Shown here piece by piece: positions 11,283-22,385 of a stretch of DNA of 64,000 nucleotides. The notes beneath the pieces are model-generated. The model had not been told where the DNA came from. It searched no databases and was given only the letters and a program-made list of their open reading frames with translations. Origin of the DNA: Mytilisepta virgata (taxonomy: Eukaryota; Mollusca; Bivalvia; Mytilida; Mytilidae); the NCBI GenBank assembly GCA_028015205.1, contig CM051514.1:23576150-23640149 (forward strand), read 5' to 3'. Within the stretch, counting starts at the first letter, position 1. Every line of letters begins with the position of its first letter. Made by a program: the position numbers and the translations under genes.

Positions 11283-11800
11283 AAGAATTTGAAAAACACC
11301 CCGACCTTTCCCAGAACCACCAGCCTGAAAGACATTCTTGTACGAGCCGATATCACTAGCAAGATGTCTTCATTAACTTGCCAATGTCAGGCTTGTTCAG
11401 ACAAAAGATGTAAGACTTGCTGCCAGATGATATGTACACAGAGCTTTAAAAGTGACACAACAGCAAAAGATTACAAAATATTTTGCACTGTGAACTGCAA
11501 ATCAATCAACGTAGTCTATATGTTGGAGTGTGGGATTTGTAATCTGCAGTACGTTGGAGAAAGTCAGTAAGCTTTCAACAAAAGAATGAACCGCCATAGA
11601 AGTGATATAACAAAGAAAGACTTTCTACCCCTCAGCCAGCACTTTCGGTCGACTTGACACAATCCTGGGGACTTGGTAAAATGGAAGTTTCTATTATAAA
11701 CAAAATTTGATTTGAAGTGATCAAGAAAGGCAGACAAGAGAAAGCCTCTGGATAAAAGAACTAGGCACTCTATATCCAAGGGGAATAAATAAAAATAAAT
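11283..11800 (+). pseudogene. Penelope-like retroelement remnant: C-terminal GIY-YIG endonuclease region
   Basis: Seen: a translated segment begins near 11290 with TTSLKDILVRADI. A Cys-rich linker follows (CQCQACSDKRCKTCCQM), then YKIFCTVNCKSINVVYMLEC and LQYVGES, the GIY-YIG core (YVGES replaces YVGET). A stop follows at once. After it, frames with FNKRMNRHRSDITKKDFLPL and then LGTLYPRGINK can be read with further stops. Known: this order, a zinc-finger-like Cys linker then a VVYLIxC...YVG endonuclease, marks the C-terminus of Penelope-like element proteins. The reverse transcriptase domain is absent, so the copy is 5'-truncated as well as decayed. The upstream edge is a GACA microsatellite. 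Confidence 0.75.
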
Positions 11801-11939
11801 AAATTCATTTGTCAATTGATACAGAGATTGAATACTCCTTTTTTATTGTTATTTCTAAGTGCTTTATTTATTTTTTTCGTGTACTTTTTCATTTGTTGTG
11901 TTATAATTCTGTAACATAATTCTCTACGCTATGCACATT

Positions 11940-12235
11940 TCATGTGCCTCCACCGATTGTGACTTCCACCGGATTGACTTTCGTGAACTTCACGACGGGT
12001 GCCGTATACGGAGGAGGAACTGCTTACCATTCTGGAGCACCTGGGTTCACTCCTGGTTTTTATAGGAGTTCGTGTTGTTCATTGTTTTTTATATTTCTGT
12101 GTTTATTTGTTGTGCTTGTGGCTGTTCATCTGTCTTCCCGGGTTTGTCTGTCCAATGCATTACGTTTTTTTATTGCTCCTTAGGTATATTTGTCCTTTTT
12201 ATGTTAAAGGATGATTAATCTGTCTTATTTTAATT
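11940..12235 (+). repeat. Dispersed repeat with 'FTPGFYR' reading frame, copy 1
   Basis: The sequence from 'GTGCCTCCACCGATT' through 'GTTCACTCCTGGTTTTTATA' to 'GGTATATTTGTCC' recurs inverted at 54340-54605. The shared translated part is short (AY.SG.P.FTPGFYRS) and then turns into T-rich sequence, so it is a repeat rather than a gene. It may be the 3' portion of the Penelope-like copy just upstream. Confidence 0.6.
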
Positions 12236-12314
12236 TTTATTTACATGCGTTGCTACACATGAGGAAGATCAAGATCAGGATTAGCCATATTGTTTTCTAC
12301 ACTTAATTAATTAG

Positions 12315-12520
12315 TCATAGCACTGATGAAGGATCTCAGTGATCCGAAAATTTTGCTAAGTTTGAATTGTATGTGTTTTATTTGTTATTGATGTTTATTT
12401 TGTTCCAATTTTTTGTCATTCATTTATTTTTTAGTTTGCATTGTATCTTTAATTTATTATCGGTCCAACATCTAGTAAGTTCGAACGTTGGTTTTAACTT
12501 TAGACGTATATATATATAAC
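12315..12520 (+). repeat. Repeat, second copy of 2037-2231
   Basis: It contains 'GATCTCAGTGATCCGAAAAT', 'AATTTATTATCGGTCCAACA' and 'TTCGAACGTTGGTTTTAACT', ending in TAGACGTATATATATAT. It follows the Penelope-like relic and may be its 3' untranslated end, since both occur together here. At 2.0 kb only this tail is present. Confidence 0.55.
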
Positions 12521-12539
12521 AGTTTTAAATTATTTATCC

Positions 12540-13330
12540 AAAAATCTTTATTACAGTTGTATATGTAGTTTAAAAACTCAACCAATTTGATTTGTAACCA
12601 TGATTGAAATATCATTTAGTGGTTGTCTTGCCTTGAAACAAAAACTTTATTACATAACCAGCTAAAAAGTCTTTCCACGCTCCTCCCTGACAAGAGGTTA
12701 TTTTATTGTTTGTATTCATTCACTTTTGAATGTATATTAAAAGACACATGAATTTAATACCCTTAAAATAATTTATATTCTGACGTGGAAATTTTAAATA
12801 ATAATGAATTGATAGCAGATGTAATGTGTTTTTACAGAACAACAAGTTATTGAGGTTCATTTGTCTCCACTTGCAAGGAAAATTATTCGGAATTTTAAGT
12901 CCTTGGATTATATTGGTCGCGTGCCTGACGACATGCCGATTGGAATGACTCGATTTACAGCTGAGGATCCCATTTCATACAATCGCATAAGAGGTTTTTT
13001 TGAATTATGAATACTCGGTTGACGCATCTTGTTTTATTATAAAACCACAACAATAGTCTATTGTATTTTAACAGGTCAATAAATTTAAACACAAGTTTAT
13101 TTGGTCCATATCAATTCACAATTTCTCTCTAATTTCTAAGGTTCAATAAGGTCAAATACAAAAGTAAACATTTATTTGTTTCAAGAGAACATAAAGATTT
13201 AAAATTCAACATTTAAAAAAACGAATATTCAGAGTAAATTATTTTTTGATGGCCTCCTAGTACAGGTATTTATAATTTCTTCTTTCAGTAATTTTAAACT
13301 GGAATGCTTTCTTCTCTAAAAACACTTTGG
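12540..13330 (+). repeat. Repeat family R1, longest copy
   Basis: About 0.8 kb. Landmarks are 'GATTTGTAACCATGATTGAA', 'ATTCTGACGTGGAAATTTTA', 'ATTGGTCGCGTGCCTGACGA', 'TCGGTTGACGCATCTTG' and 'AAACACAAGTTTATTTGG'. Parts recur at 120-360, 1130-1345, 16600-17480, 18180-18700 and 41110-41420. I see no coding frame or terminal repeat and cannot name the element class. Confidence 0.65.
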
Positions 13331-13509
13331 CTTTTCTATAGTCCCTTTTAGCCTTACTACCATAAATCCTCTAATTAAAAAGGTTTTTAGTGAGACTCCT
13401 TACCAAAATGTGTATTGTTCATGGTATACACCCTTGCTCATAATCTTTTTAATGATTCAGTATTGACTATAATAAATACGTAACTACAGATAAACATTTA
13501 AATAAATTT

Positions 13510-13985
13510 TAAAAAGTGTTTAATAGATTTGTACAAGATTTGTACAAAGATAAAATGATTACAAACATTTCAAAGTGTACAGATGGTTTCAACGTTTTCT
13601 TATATAGCCAATTGAAGACTGGTTTTAACTTGAAAACTACCTAAAATAGGAGAGAGAAAAAATGTTTAAAACCGACAAAATTTGACCAAATTAAGATTCA
13701 GTGACCATTGTTTGTTAATTCAAACAGAACGTTATTCTAATATTCCTCGTCAAATGAGACTGTACAAGTTACAATGATGTAGAAGACGAACAGCATTTCT
13801 TATTATATTGTAACAAGAATAAAAAAAACTTCGTGACTTTAATTTATGAAAATACAAGGACACAAGGACATATTTCCTTCGAATCTTTTTCGTCTATTGA
13901 AAAACTGAAATTTATTTTAAATCACAAAATCGAACTTGTATCGGATGTATGTACCTTAATAAAACATTAGAATTGAGACAGAGAG
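13510..13985 (+). pseudogene. LINE-type retrotransposon remnant: C-terminal tail of the reverse transcriptase protein
   Basis: Seen: one frame reads LTKLRFSDHCLLIQTERYSN then IPRQMRLYKLQ before a stop near 13772. A shifted frame continues with YNDVEDEQHFLLYCNKNKK and later FSSIEKLKFILNHKIELVSD. Known: TKLR.S.H.L.IE.GRY..IPR followed by VEDE.HFLL.C marks the region after the reverse transcriptase domain in LINE proteins. Upstream frames (FNVFLYSQLKTGFNL) also fit but contain stops. The polymerase domain is absent. It is decayed and non-functional. Confidence 0.7.
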
Positions 13986-14225
13986 TGCATACCGATTAAA
14001 GTTTACACCTTCTAGTGAATGTAGATTAAGATTTTTTTTCTCCTATTCTTGACGTGGGATAAAATACATAATATGTTTAACCACTTCCGGGTGATTAAAT
14101 TTCTGCGTTTTTTTTACGTTTATTGGAAAGATAAACTAGAGAAGTTGCGAAATGACGTTCATGTAAACAAAATGCGTAGCAACGGCATTTTCTTGAGGTT
14201 TTTGTTGAAAATCATAGGAGAAACA

Positions 14226-14355
14226 AATTCTCCTTCAATTTACTCGTGAGTTATAGAATTTCTCCACCCTCGATAATTAAATTTTAGATTTTAACACGCT
14301 CGCTAAAACCTCGGGTGGAGAAATTCCATAACCCACTCGTGCCTGAAGGAGAATC
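14226..14355. mobile_element. Fold-back element with arms of about 48 bp
   Basis: The left arm 'ATTCTCCTTCAATTTACTCG' continues with 'AATTTCTCCACCC'. The right arm 'GGGTGGAGAAATTCCATAAC' continues with 'CTGAAGGAGAAT'. The two are inverted complements separated by about 30 bp. A related single arm lies at 8457. Confidence 0.7.
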
Positions 14356-14460
14356 TATATTTTTCTATCTGTGTCTATGGATTTTCTTTAATATGTTGTA
14401 TTGTGCATTATATTTTGTTTGTATGTTCTGTCTTTTGAACCTACTGGGTATAATAATATA

Positions 14461-14547
14461 GTGTTATTAACTGGCTGTTTCTGTATTGGCACTGGCAAAC
14501 CTTGAATCTATACCAGTGCCAATACAGAAACAGCCAGTTCATAACAC
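14461..14547. repeat. Near-perfect hairpin, 35-bp arms, 17-nt loop
   Basis: 14461-14495 and 14513-14547 are reverse complements at 34 of 35 positions; the only mismatch is at the eighth base of the left arm. The stem includes AACTGGCTGTTTCTGTATTG. The near-perfect pairing suggests a young inverted duplication or small fold-back. It is more perfect than a typical animal microRNA precursor. Confidence 0.8.
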
Positions 14548-14579
14548 TTTTATTAAATAATCCAACTTTTTCAATACAG

Positions 14580-14800
14580 ACTTGTTCTGAATGCTGTATT
14601 ACATATATCAAATGTGTATATAGGGCCAATATTTCCAATACGGACTGGCAATGAAACGACCGGAAGTGAAAAGGCTGTATTAGCCCTAGGGCTCATACGG
14701 CGTTTTTTAGTATTGGACCGGGCCGAAAAGCAATATAGATCACGTGATTTATATGACCATGATGACGTCACCAGTATGACACATGCCGTTTTGGTAGTAT
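14580..14800. repeat. Cluster of short inverted motifs around GCCAATA / GTATTGG
   Basis: 'GGGCCAATATTTCCAATACG', 'GGCTGTATTAGCCC', 'GCCCTAGGGC' and 'AGTATTGGACCGGGCC' lie within about 120 bp and partly pair with one another. The same GTATTGGCAC word is in the neighbouring hairpin stem. It is probably part of one decayed palindromic element. Confidence 0.35.
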
Positions 14801-15239
14801 TAGGGCTGTTTTAATCGTATTATTTAATAATAATTGCAAATAAATAAATAAATTGATATAATACATTATTCATAAGTTTTAATTTATCCGGACCATAATA
14901 GATCATGATCGAAGATTGTATCTCTTTTTGACCGTGAATGGCTGAACCAAACAATTTAAAGCTGCAATTTTGTATATATATTTTTTCAAGTTGAAACCCA
15001 CTTTGTTGCTTACATGCAGAGTCTGTAAAAATAAGTTAGTGATATTGGCATTTCCGAACTTTGCCGATAATTACCGAGGTCATTTCAATTGCGTTGTATG
15101 GAACATCCGGGAAATTTTGAATAATCACGTGGTCATTTATGATCCGGATACCTTAATACCTGGATTATCCTGGTCGTGTTTCTTACTCCTCACCGATTAG
15201 AACAACTCACTGTTATTTCATACACGTTGATAAACGATT

Positions 15240-15300
15240 ATTATCCCCGCGCTAGCGAAGCGGCGGGGATATTGTTTTGCTATTCGCCGTACGTTCGTAC
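15240..15300 (+). repeat. GC-rich palindrome and element edge
   Basis: 'TATCCCCGCGCTAGCGAAGC' followed by GGCGGGGATA forms a GC-rich hairpin, an island in AT-rich DNA. The downstream sequence to 16270 ('CAGGAACCATAAGAGATAG', 'GAAACTTTGATC') looks like one repeat unit type. It may be the left edge of that element. Confidence 0.45.
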
Positions 15301-15764
15301 GTGAGTTCGTAATGTCCAGGATTACCTCAGGAACCATAAGAGATAGAAAACTGAAACTTTGATCTTTGTTAGCATTGTCGATGTAGATTGTGCCGAAGGT
15401 TTCGGAATTTTGGAATTTGCCCTAAGGGCATAATTATGAGCAAAAAACGGATTTCGCGATATCCAGTAAATAGTGAAATATTCTAAACTATTTGGATTAT
15501 AATGCTGAAACTGAAACCATGACTAGTATTAGATATGGCAAATTTAAAATTGGCATGAGATTTTTTCTGCAACCCCAGGGTGCACAGCAACAAGAGAGTT
15601 AAAAAATCCCGGAATCGATTTTCACAGAACTCCTCTTACACCCTAAGCGGTAGAAACATAAAAATTGGTGCATTACTAGCACTTTAAAAGTTGCCTGTGC
15701 CGAAGGTTTTGGAATTTTGAAATTTGAGCTTGGGGAAGAAAAACTTTTGTGTAAAGAGTCTCAG

Positions 15765-16267
15765 ACTTATTAATTTTTGAAAATTACCAATCAACCATAC
15801 TATCAGACACTAGCAGAATAATAGCTCTTAAATGGAACTTTGGTAATTTCCTGAAAGACTCGAAGACCTTCATTTTTTGGAAATGTATCTAGCAAACATG
15901 CCTATTAAAAACCATTAATATCATTAGAGTTAAGGTTACCATTCAATTTCCAAAAATGGAATTCCAAATTTGGTTAATTTCCTGAAAGACTCTAAGATCA
16001 GAATTTTTTGGAAAAATACCTAGCAACCATATATATTTGTTTACAAAAAACCAACTGTTGTATAGGCAATGATTAAATTTCCAAAATTAAATGGAATATT
16101 TGGATTTCAAAAAAAATAACTCCAATTTTGGTAAAATTTTTGATAGATCTAAGATCTTTTTTTTGGAAATGTGTCTAGCAACCATGAATATTAATAACTA
16201 TTAATGTCACAAGACTTAGGCTAACCATTCAATTTCCAAAATTGATATTCCAACTTTGGTAAATTTA
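15765..16267 (+). repeat. Degenerate tandem repeat, units about 105-155 bp
   Basis: The cycle 'TTTTTGGAAATGTATCTAGC', 'AACCAT', 'CCATTCAATTTCCAAAA', 'AACTTTGGTAAATTT', 'TGAAAGACTC.AAGA' repeats about four times with strong divergence, starting near 15765, 15870, 16003 and 16158. No coding frame spans it. Confidence 0.6.
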
Positions 16268-16599
16268 TACTTAATTAGTAGAACATGTCATCATAAAAAC
16301 AGTTCACCACACGTATTTACATTATCAATGTATGATATCCATCCATTTAACATTATGACTACTATCTCACCTGTCAAAATTAAATATTAAAGTTATTGTC
16401 ACATCTGAGTATAATTTCTTTGGTCGTTTGTGTTTTGCCATTCATAGCACTGGCTGAATTTGTTTTAAGAAATGGTAGTGAAACAGTGAAAAATGTTATA
16501 GTTCTGTTGTAAAATATTCCTTCGATTGAAATCGTAGCATTTAATTTTGTGATTAACACAACAGTGGCGCGGGGATGTGCAACGTGGCTGCCGTGTTTC

Positions 16600-17480
16600 A
16601 TTTATGTTTGAAAATTCGATTGACGCATCTTTTTTTGTGTCGCCTGCGGAACGCATGGTCGACACAGGGATCACTATCTTGCGTCGTCATGCATCTTGCG
16701 TCGTCACACTTTTGTTCTATCCTCAGCTACTCGTAAACCTCTCAAAGGAATTTGATGAAACTTTCTCTGTGCATTAACCTTAATGCACAGGTGTCCATAT
16801 ATATTTCATTTTTAGAAAATTTTAAAAAGAATTTTGTGAAAATTGACATTTTTGAAAAAAAAAGGGGGGGTCAAAACTTCTATCCTCAACTACTCCATAA
16901 CCGCTCAAAGCAATTTGATGAAACTTTCTCTGTGTATTAACCTTAATGCAAATGTGTGCATGTATATTTCATTTTTAGAAAATTTTAATATCTTTTGTAA
17001 AAATTGACGTCCGCAGGCGACACATGTCTTCCTTGGAAGACTCACACAAATTTTTACTAAAAACCACACACACAGTTAAAAGTTCATTTCAGTTTTGAAA
17101 ATTCGATCGACGCATCTTTTTTTTTAAATTACGTGTATAAACCATAAACTCGGATAAATGGTTATTCAATTTTGAACATATTGAAAATTCGATTAATGCA
17201 TCTCTTTTAATCATAAACCACAACAAAAATCGTTTGTATTTAACAAAGAACAATGTTTTAGACACAAGTTTATTGTGTGCGTATCAATTTCGGTTCCTTA
17301 TTCAATAAAAAATAAACATAAGAATTTGTTTCCGGGGCACAAACAGAAATTAGAATTCAGCATTTTTAAGAAACAATAATTGGTAATAAATTATTTTAGA
17401 TAGTGCCGTTGTAGTTGTAATTACTTTGTTTAGTGAATTTAACATATAAAGACTTTCCCATTGTGTTCTTTTTCTCAAAC
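16600..17480 (+). repeat. Repeat family R1 fragments interrupted by an inserted element
   Basis: 'GAAAATTCGATTGACGCATC' occurs at 16609, and close variants at 17097 and 17183. The tail 'AGACACAAGTTTATTGTGTG' and 'AATAAATTATTTTAGAT' match 13070-13260. The element at 16636-17024 sits between R1 pieces. Confidence 0.5.
16636..17024. mobile_element. Inverted-repeat element (389 bp) with two internal tandem units
   Basis: TGTGTCGCCTGCGGA at 16636-16650 is exactly inverted as TCCGCAGGCGACACA at 17010-17024. Inside, 'CTATCCTCAGCTACTC' through 'CATTTTTAGAAAATTTTA' is repeated at 16718 and 16881, 163 bp apart. It interrupts R1 sequence and follows the R1 'GACGCATCTTTTT' motif. No transposase is present, so it is a MITE-like element. 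Confidence 0.65.
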
Positions 17481-17749
17481 ACTCAAATTTAGTGATGCTT
17501 TTTAAGCAAATATTAAAGCGAGCAACTGTCATCGCTTGACGTCGTAAATATTTTTGAACAACTCGCTCTCTGCTGAAACACTCGAACGTTTCTGGGTTTC
17601 ACAGCATATTTTGTGTATATAGATAACAATAAAAATAAATTGAAATGGTGAGCTGTCAAAAGGGGCGTAAAACGACTAAAATGTATGAAATACACAAGTC
17701 GAAAAAAAACAAATATAAAGTCATAAAAAAAACAACAACAAACTAAAAA

Positions 17750-17800
17750 GTTAAAAATACCCAACGTTTCGACCAATGTGGTCTTGATCACGAGCATGTA
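17750..17800 (-). repeat. Retroelement-tail-like 'aacgtttcgacc' motif
   Basis: 'CCCAACGTTTCGACCAATGT' followed by GGTCTTGATCACGAGC resembles the motif that often closes Penelope-like and related elements. A similar 'CCTCGAAACGTTGTGGC' occurs at 21990. It is very short and supported only by recall. Confidence 0.25.
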
Positions 17801-18179
17801 AAAAATAAAAGTAAAAAGGTGTTGACTCTTTGAAACCAGAGTCTCGTATTTTTACTTCAATTATTAAATTTCTCATATTTACCTGAGTGTTAAATGCGTT
17901 GGCTGTGTTCTTGAAACGAGTCTAATATCACTCCGAGTTATCTTTCTTTGTATACCCATCGCGTGTGTACATACGTACATATTGAGCCAATAAAAAATAT
18001 ATACTTTCACTGATAGATTTTAATTTATCAAATAGTTGATAAAATGGGAAATTTTCATTTAAATAACAACTTTCAATACTTATAAAATAGAAAATATTTT
18101 ATCATTTCTTATTTTAAAATTATTAATTTATAATTATAAAGGACTTTTTTTCAAGCATTTAAAAATAAAACGGACAACA

Positions 18180-18700
18180 AGATTAGCTGAACAGGTTAAT
18201 ACCATTCAATCAACACGGCACTGATGCCAATTTATGTCAATTTACACGGAAAATTATTCACCAATTTAAAAACTACCAGGACCATAGGTCGCGTGTCCTA
18301 CGTCATGCCATACCGAATTACTTGAATTACAACTGAAAGAGCTATTTTATACAGTCGGATAAGGGCCTATTTCAAATATACGAATATTCGATTGACACAT
18401 CTTTTTATTGTAAAATAACAACGAATACTTTAAAAGGATGATATATTTTAACACTAGTTTTATTGTGCCAATATAAATTAACAATTTTTGATCTAATTAC
18501 ATGTTCAATAGCCGACCACTTCAAACATGATAATACTTGGTTACACGGATAACATATGGAAATCGACAAATGAAAAAAAACATTTGTGAAAAAAAATTAA
18601 ATTATAGATAACATAATAATTTTGATGACCTTGACGTACAAAATGTAGTTATTATTGCCTTTTCTAGTAAACTTGAAAAATTCTGTCTTTGTAAATGTAT
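18180..18700 (+). repeat. Repeat family R1, copy near 18.2 kb
   Basis: 'GGAAAATTATTCACCAATTT', 'GGTCGCGTGTCCTACGTCAT', 'TATTCGATTGACACATCTTT', 'TTTTAACACTAGTTTTATTG' and 'TTTTGATGACCTTGACGTAC' align in the same order with 12540-13330. The copies are clearly diverged. Confidence 0.65.
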
Positions 18701-19330
18701 TTAGCGTTATCAAATACTTCAATATAAGTATGCGTTAGCTCATCTGAACTAATTAACACTAACAATTAATTAATTTAGTTGACATCCGTCATCGCAAACT
18801 TCAAAACCAGTTCAAATGTCTTCCACATTCCCCCCTCGATAGTAATTTATTTGTTCACATTATGCATTTTGGATATAATGCATTCTCCTCCCAGAAATTA
18901 TTTGCCTATTGCCGTTAACATCCTAATTGTGTGGTTTTTTTTTACATTTCTTCTGCAAATCTTTTTCAGAATTATTTATGACGAGAAGGCTTGCACTTCC
19001 ATTTATGAGTAAATTTATAATAATATTTATAATAATTTCACCAGTAGCAAATACGACGTTCTTGGACAATTGTAAAGTAAGATTCATGTAGATCTGAGAC
19101 ATTCCTCGGTGTTCAATACCTGGTGTTCGAAATTTAAAGTGTTGTCATCATAAAATCTCTTTCTATACAGTTTATGGGGCACTCAGTAGTACAGTCTGGT
19201 CTAATGTTCTCTGAATTCAGTTAAAACAGCGTCACAATTTTGTCACGAAATTGAGACTTTAGAAGACTTCCGAAATGCTCTTCAGAATCAAATTTAAATA
19301 ATGGTTATCTTTCTTCGCATATACATTTTT

Positions 19331-19776
19331 ATACGACCGCAATTAAGACGTCGAGCCTGTCGTCAGCATAAAAAATACAGGTTTGGATTGATTTTAGGAA
19401 ATGTAGACCCTCCTGTTTTTATGGGAGTCATTCACGGCTTTTTGATTATTTTGGTGTAACAGATATTAAAGGGCAAAATTGCTAGACACCTAAAGTTTAT
19501 TTACCATCCATTTTTAATGGGGATTTTTTCTTTTAATTCATCTCGATGAATGCTTCAAGTAGAAGATGTATGTCAACAGATTTCTAAAGGGGGTTAAGGG
19601 GGTCATAAAAGCAACAGGGCTGGATTTCTAAATTTTCGGGTTTTTATCTGTTTTTTTTTAAGGTCCAATATTTCTTTGTAATGTATATTATAATACCCAA
19701 CACCTCATTCGGTCAGGAATAATGGTGTGTCCACACTTACTTTAAATTTTTACATGTTGACATGTTGCGGTCGTAT
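19331..19776. mobile_element. Element bounded by 12-bp inverted repeats (446 bp)
   Basis: ATACGACCGCAA at 19331-19342 is exactly inverted as TTGCGGTCGTAT at 19765-19776. The interior has no open frame or internal repeat of note. It may be a small non-autonomous DNA transposon or the ends of a larger repeat. No second copy is present to confirm the borders. Confidence 0.5.
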
Positions 19777-19871
19777 CATGCTGCTCTTAGCGAAGCCTTT
19801 TATTGTTGTTGTATAAGGGGAAAACTATAAACACTAAGTAGTTTACATCCAACAGTAATTTTATATGATAA

Positions 19872-21110
19872 ACTAGAGCCTCTCAAGAGCCTGCATCGCT
19901 CACCTGGATTTAACTTTTCACATTGACAAGGACTAAAAATTTAAGTGTTGCAGTCAGTTCGGCTGGTTTTTCTATAGGGTTTTATGTTAAAAGTTCCGTT
20001 TTGGCAGCCATCTTGGTTGACAATCCGGGTGATCGGACACAATTCTGAAAGACGACCATCTAAGGACCAATGTTTAGTTCCAATTGGCTCAGTAGTTTCA
20101 GACGAGTAAATTTTTGAGTGAATTTCCCATAGGGTCCTATGATAAACTAAGTTCGGCTGTGGTGGCCATTTTGGTTCACAGTCCACGAAATCGGACATAA
20201 TTCTGAACGAAGACCTAATGACCATTGCTGCTGAGTCTTGTTCCAATTGGTCAAGTGCTTTCAGACAAGAAGATTTTTCAATTAATGTTCCTATCGGGTC
20301 CAATGTTAATCTAAGTTCGGCTGTGGCAGCCATTTTGGTTAATAGTCTGGGTCATCGGACATTGTTCTGAAAGAGAACCTCCTAAGGACCATTATTGCCA
20401 AGATTTTTTTAAATTCATCCCCCTTTCTTCTATTTTTAGTAACAGCAGCCATGTCGGTTGGAAGTCGGGGATGCCGGACATAAATTTGCAAGGGGGCCAC
20501 CCAAGAACCATTCCACAAAAGTTTGGTTCCAATTGGTTCAGTGGTTTCAGAAGAGAAGATCTTTAAAAGGAAAATTTACACCGGATGTCGCCTTTAAAGG
20601 GCAAAAACTCCTATAAGGGGTCAATCGACGATTTTGGTCATGTTGACTTATTTGGAGATTTTTTTGCTGTTTACAGTTTGTCTTTATCTATAAGAATATT
20701 CAAGATAAAAACCTAAAACTGCAAAATTTTCTTTAAAATTAACAATTCAGCGGCAATAACCCAGCAATGGGTTGACCGATTCGTCTGAACATTTAATTGC
20801 ATGTAGATCTTGACCTGATGAACATTTTTATCCCCGTCAGTTTTGCTCTAAATGCTTTAGTTTTTTAAATATAAGAAAAAAACTGCAATTTACCCCTATG
20901 TTCTATTTTTAGCAATGTCGGCCATGTTGGTTGGTAGCCGGGGTCATCGAACACATTTTTTAAACTAGATACCCTAATGATGTGGCCAAGTTTGGTTCCA
21001 TTTGGCCCAGTAGTTTCAGAGGAGAAGATTTTTGTAAAAAGTTAACTGACGACGGATGCCAAGTGATGAGAATAGCTCACTAGACCCTTTTGGTCAGGTC
21101 AGCTAAAAAT
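19872..21110 (+). repeat. Large tandem-structured element with 'ggcagccat.ttggtt' units
   Basis: It begins 'CTAGAGCCTCTCAAGAGCCT' and GCTCACCTGG, and ends GAGAATAGCTCACTAGACCC. The motif GGC(A)GCCAT.TTGGTTG recurs at about 20003, 20161, 20325, 20444 and 20921, each followed by 'CCAATTGG.TCAGT.GTTTC' sequence. The 130-codon minus-strand frame at 20333-19941 is a by-product of the period. From memory, related elements are abundant in bivalves. A similar two-unit array lies at 55975-56480. Confidence 0.75.
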
Positions 21111-21289
21111 AAAGAACGGTACCGAATGTAATATTTGCTAAGCCCTGAACAACCAAAATTCTAATTTCGAAATAAAGATTCGTTTCCATATGCGTTCTAT
21201 TCATAACATTCTTTATTATTCTAAAATAAATTGAAATGATGGTGAAGAAAAATATTTATAATAAATTATAACTCGCGGCAACGCTTTAT

Positions 21290-21310
21290 TTACTCTTGGC
21301 CAAGAGTTAC
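21290..21310. repeat. Short palindrome CTCTTGGCCAAGAG
   Basis: A 14-bp perfect palindrome at about 21293-21306 within 'TATTTACTCTTGGCCAAGAG'. No further context is visible. Confidence 0.5.
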
Positions 21311-21489
21311 AAACTCGAGGTAATAAAAAGATGTTACAAGTTATAATTCACCAAGAAATTTAACCGAAATAAGGATTCTACGTATAAGTTCATCAGAAAC
21401 CCAAAAGTTCAAGAACTGTTTATAGAGAATACTACATAATACAAAGGTGATGACAAAAATCACTTAAGTTTATATATGCATCATTCTCG

Positions 21490-21610
21490 AAACTAGTTTA
21501 ACCCCGCCACATTTTATGTGACTTTCCCGAGTAAGGAGCCTTCGTCAGTGGTTGTACGTATCTTAATGTTGTTCATGTGTATTTAGAGTGTGGTTTTTGT
21601 AGTTTGAATT
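21490..21610 (+). repeat. Mussel-type 'gtttaaccccgccacat' repeat, copy 1
   Basis: 'ACTAGTTTAACCCCGCCACA' then 'CCCGAGTAAGGAGCCTTCGT' and 'CAGTGGTTGTACGT' align with 41615-41720 ('CTAGTTTAACCCTGG', 'CTGTCCCAAGTCAGACGCCT', 'TTAGTGGATGG'). I recall this family as very common in Mytilus sequence, which supports the taxon call. Confidence 0.6.
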
Positions 21611-22385
21611 TCTTTACAGCTTGTTAATATATGATGCCACTTAGAGCTTGTTATACATGCAATGAAGACATATGCTGTACTCGCACCTCTCTGTTTATTT
21701 CAGAGCTGTTGTCTCATTTATTTATACGACAGTTAATGTATTTGCATGGTACAACCAAGAATTTTTAACAAATCACAATATTTTCGTGTTTTATTTTAAA
21801 TTTTGCAACCGATCGATGGTTCATGTATCTTTTAGACACGGTTTAGTATTTCTACTTCGTTGCCTGATTTCTTTGTTATTTTGTTAAATATGATATTTTG
21901 TCGCTCTCATATTAGAAAAGGGTTAATAACACGCTTTTGAATATTTATATCTAAACAGTATATATTACTGATCACACAAAGACAAAAACCTCGAAACGTT
22001 GTGGCTTTTTTCCTAATGGTAATCAAAACTATAAAGTCGAAAAAATAATTATACTACCTTCTATCCTTACATTAGAAAATTCACAACGTACGCGTTCTCT
22101 CTCGTTCCGCTTGCCTGACTTATCTGAATTGTTCCAAGCCAGAAAGATTTGAAAATTTCTCAGTGGAATTTTTTCTTTAGAAAAAAATAAGATATGAGCA
22201 GATTTCTTCCGAGAACAATTTTAACGCCTCTTTTCTTAAGTATTTTAAAACAGATCACGTTTAGAACGACCACGACATAATCGTAATTTATCGTACTTTC
22301 CTGCGTCTATATCACCCTGCTCAGCCGCTCTGTAATCTCTGTATTAAGGCTTTGTGACGTATTAGGAGACATTAGTCGCGACTTC

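Noticed and set aside
14461..14547. MicroRNA precursor
   Set aside because: The stem pairs at 34 of 35 positions with no bulges, unlike typical animal precursors, and neighbouring fold-backs suggest an inverted duplication. It is kept as a repeat pending small-RNA data.
19941..20333. 130-codon minus-strand open frame
   Set aside because: It lies entirely within the 'ggcagccat.ttggtt' tandem element; its repeated peptide pattern follows the about 160-bp DNA period.
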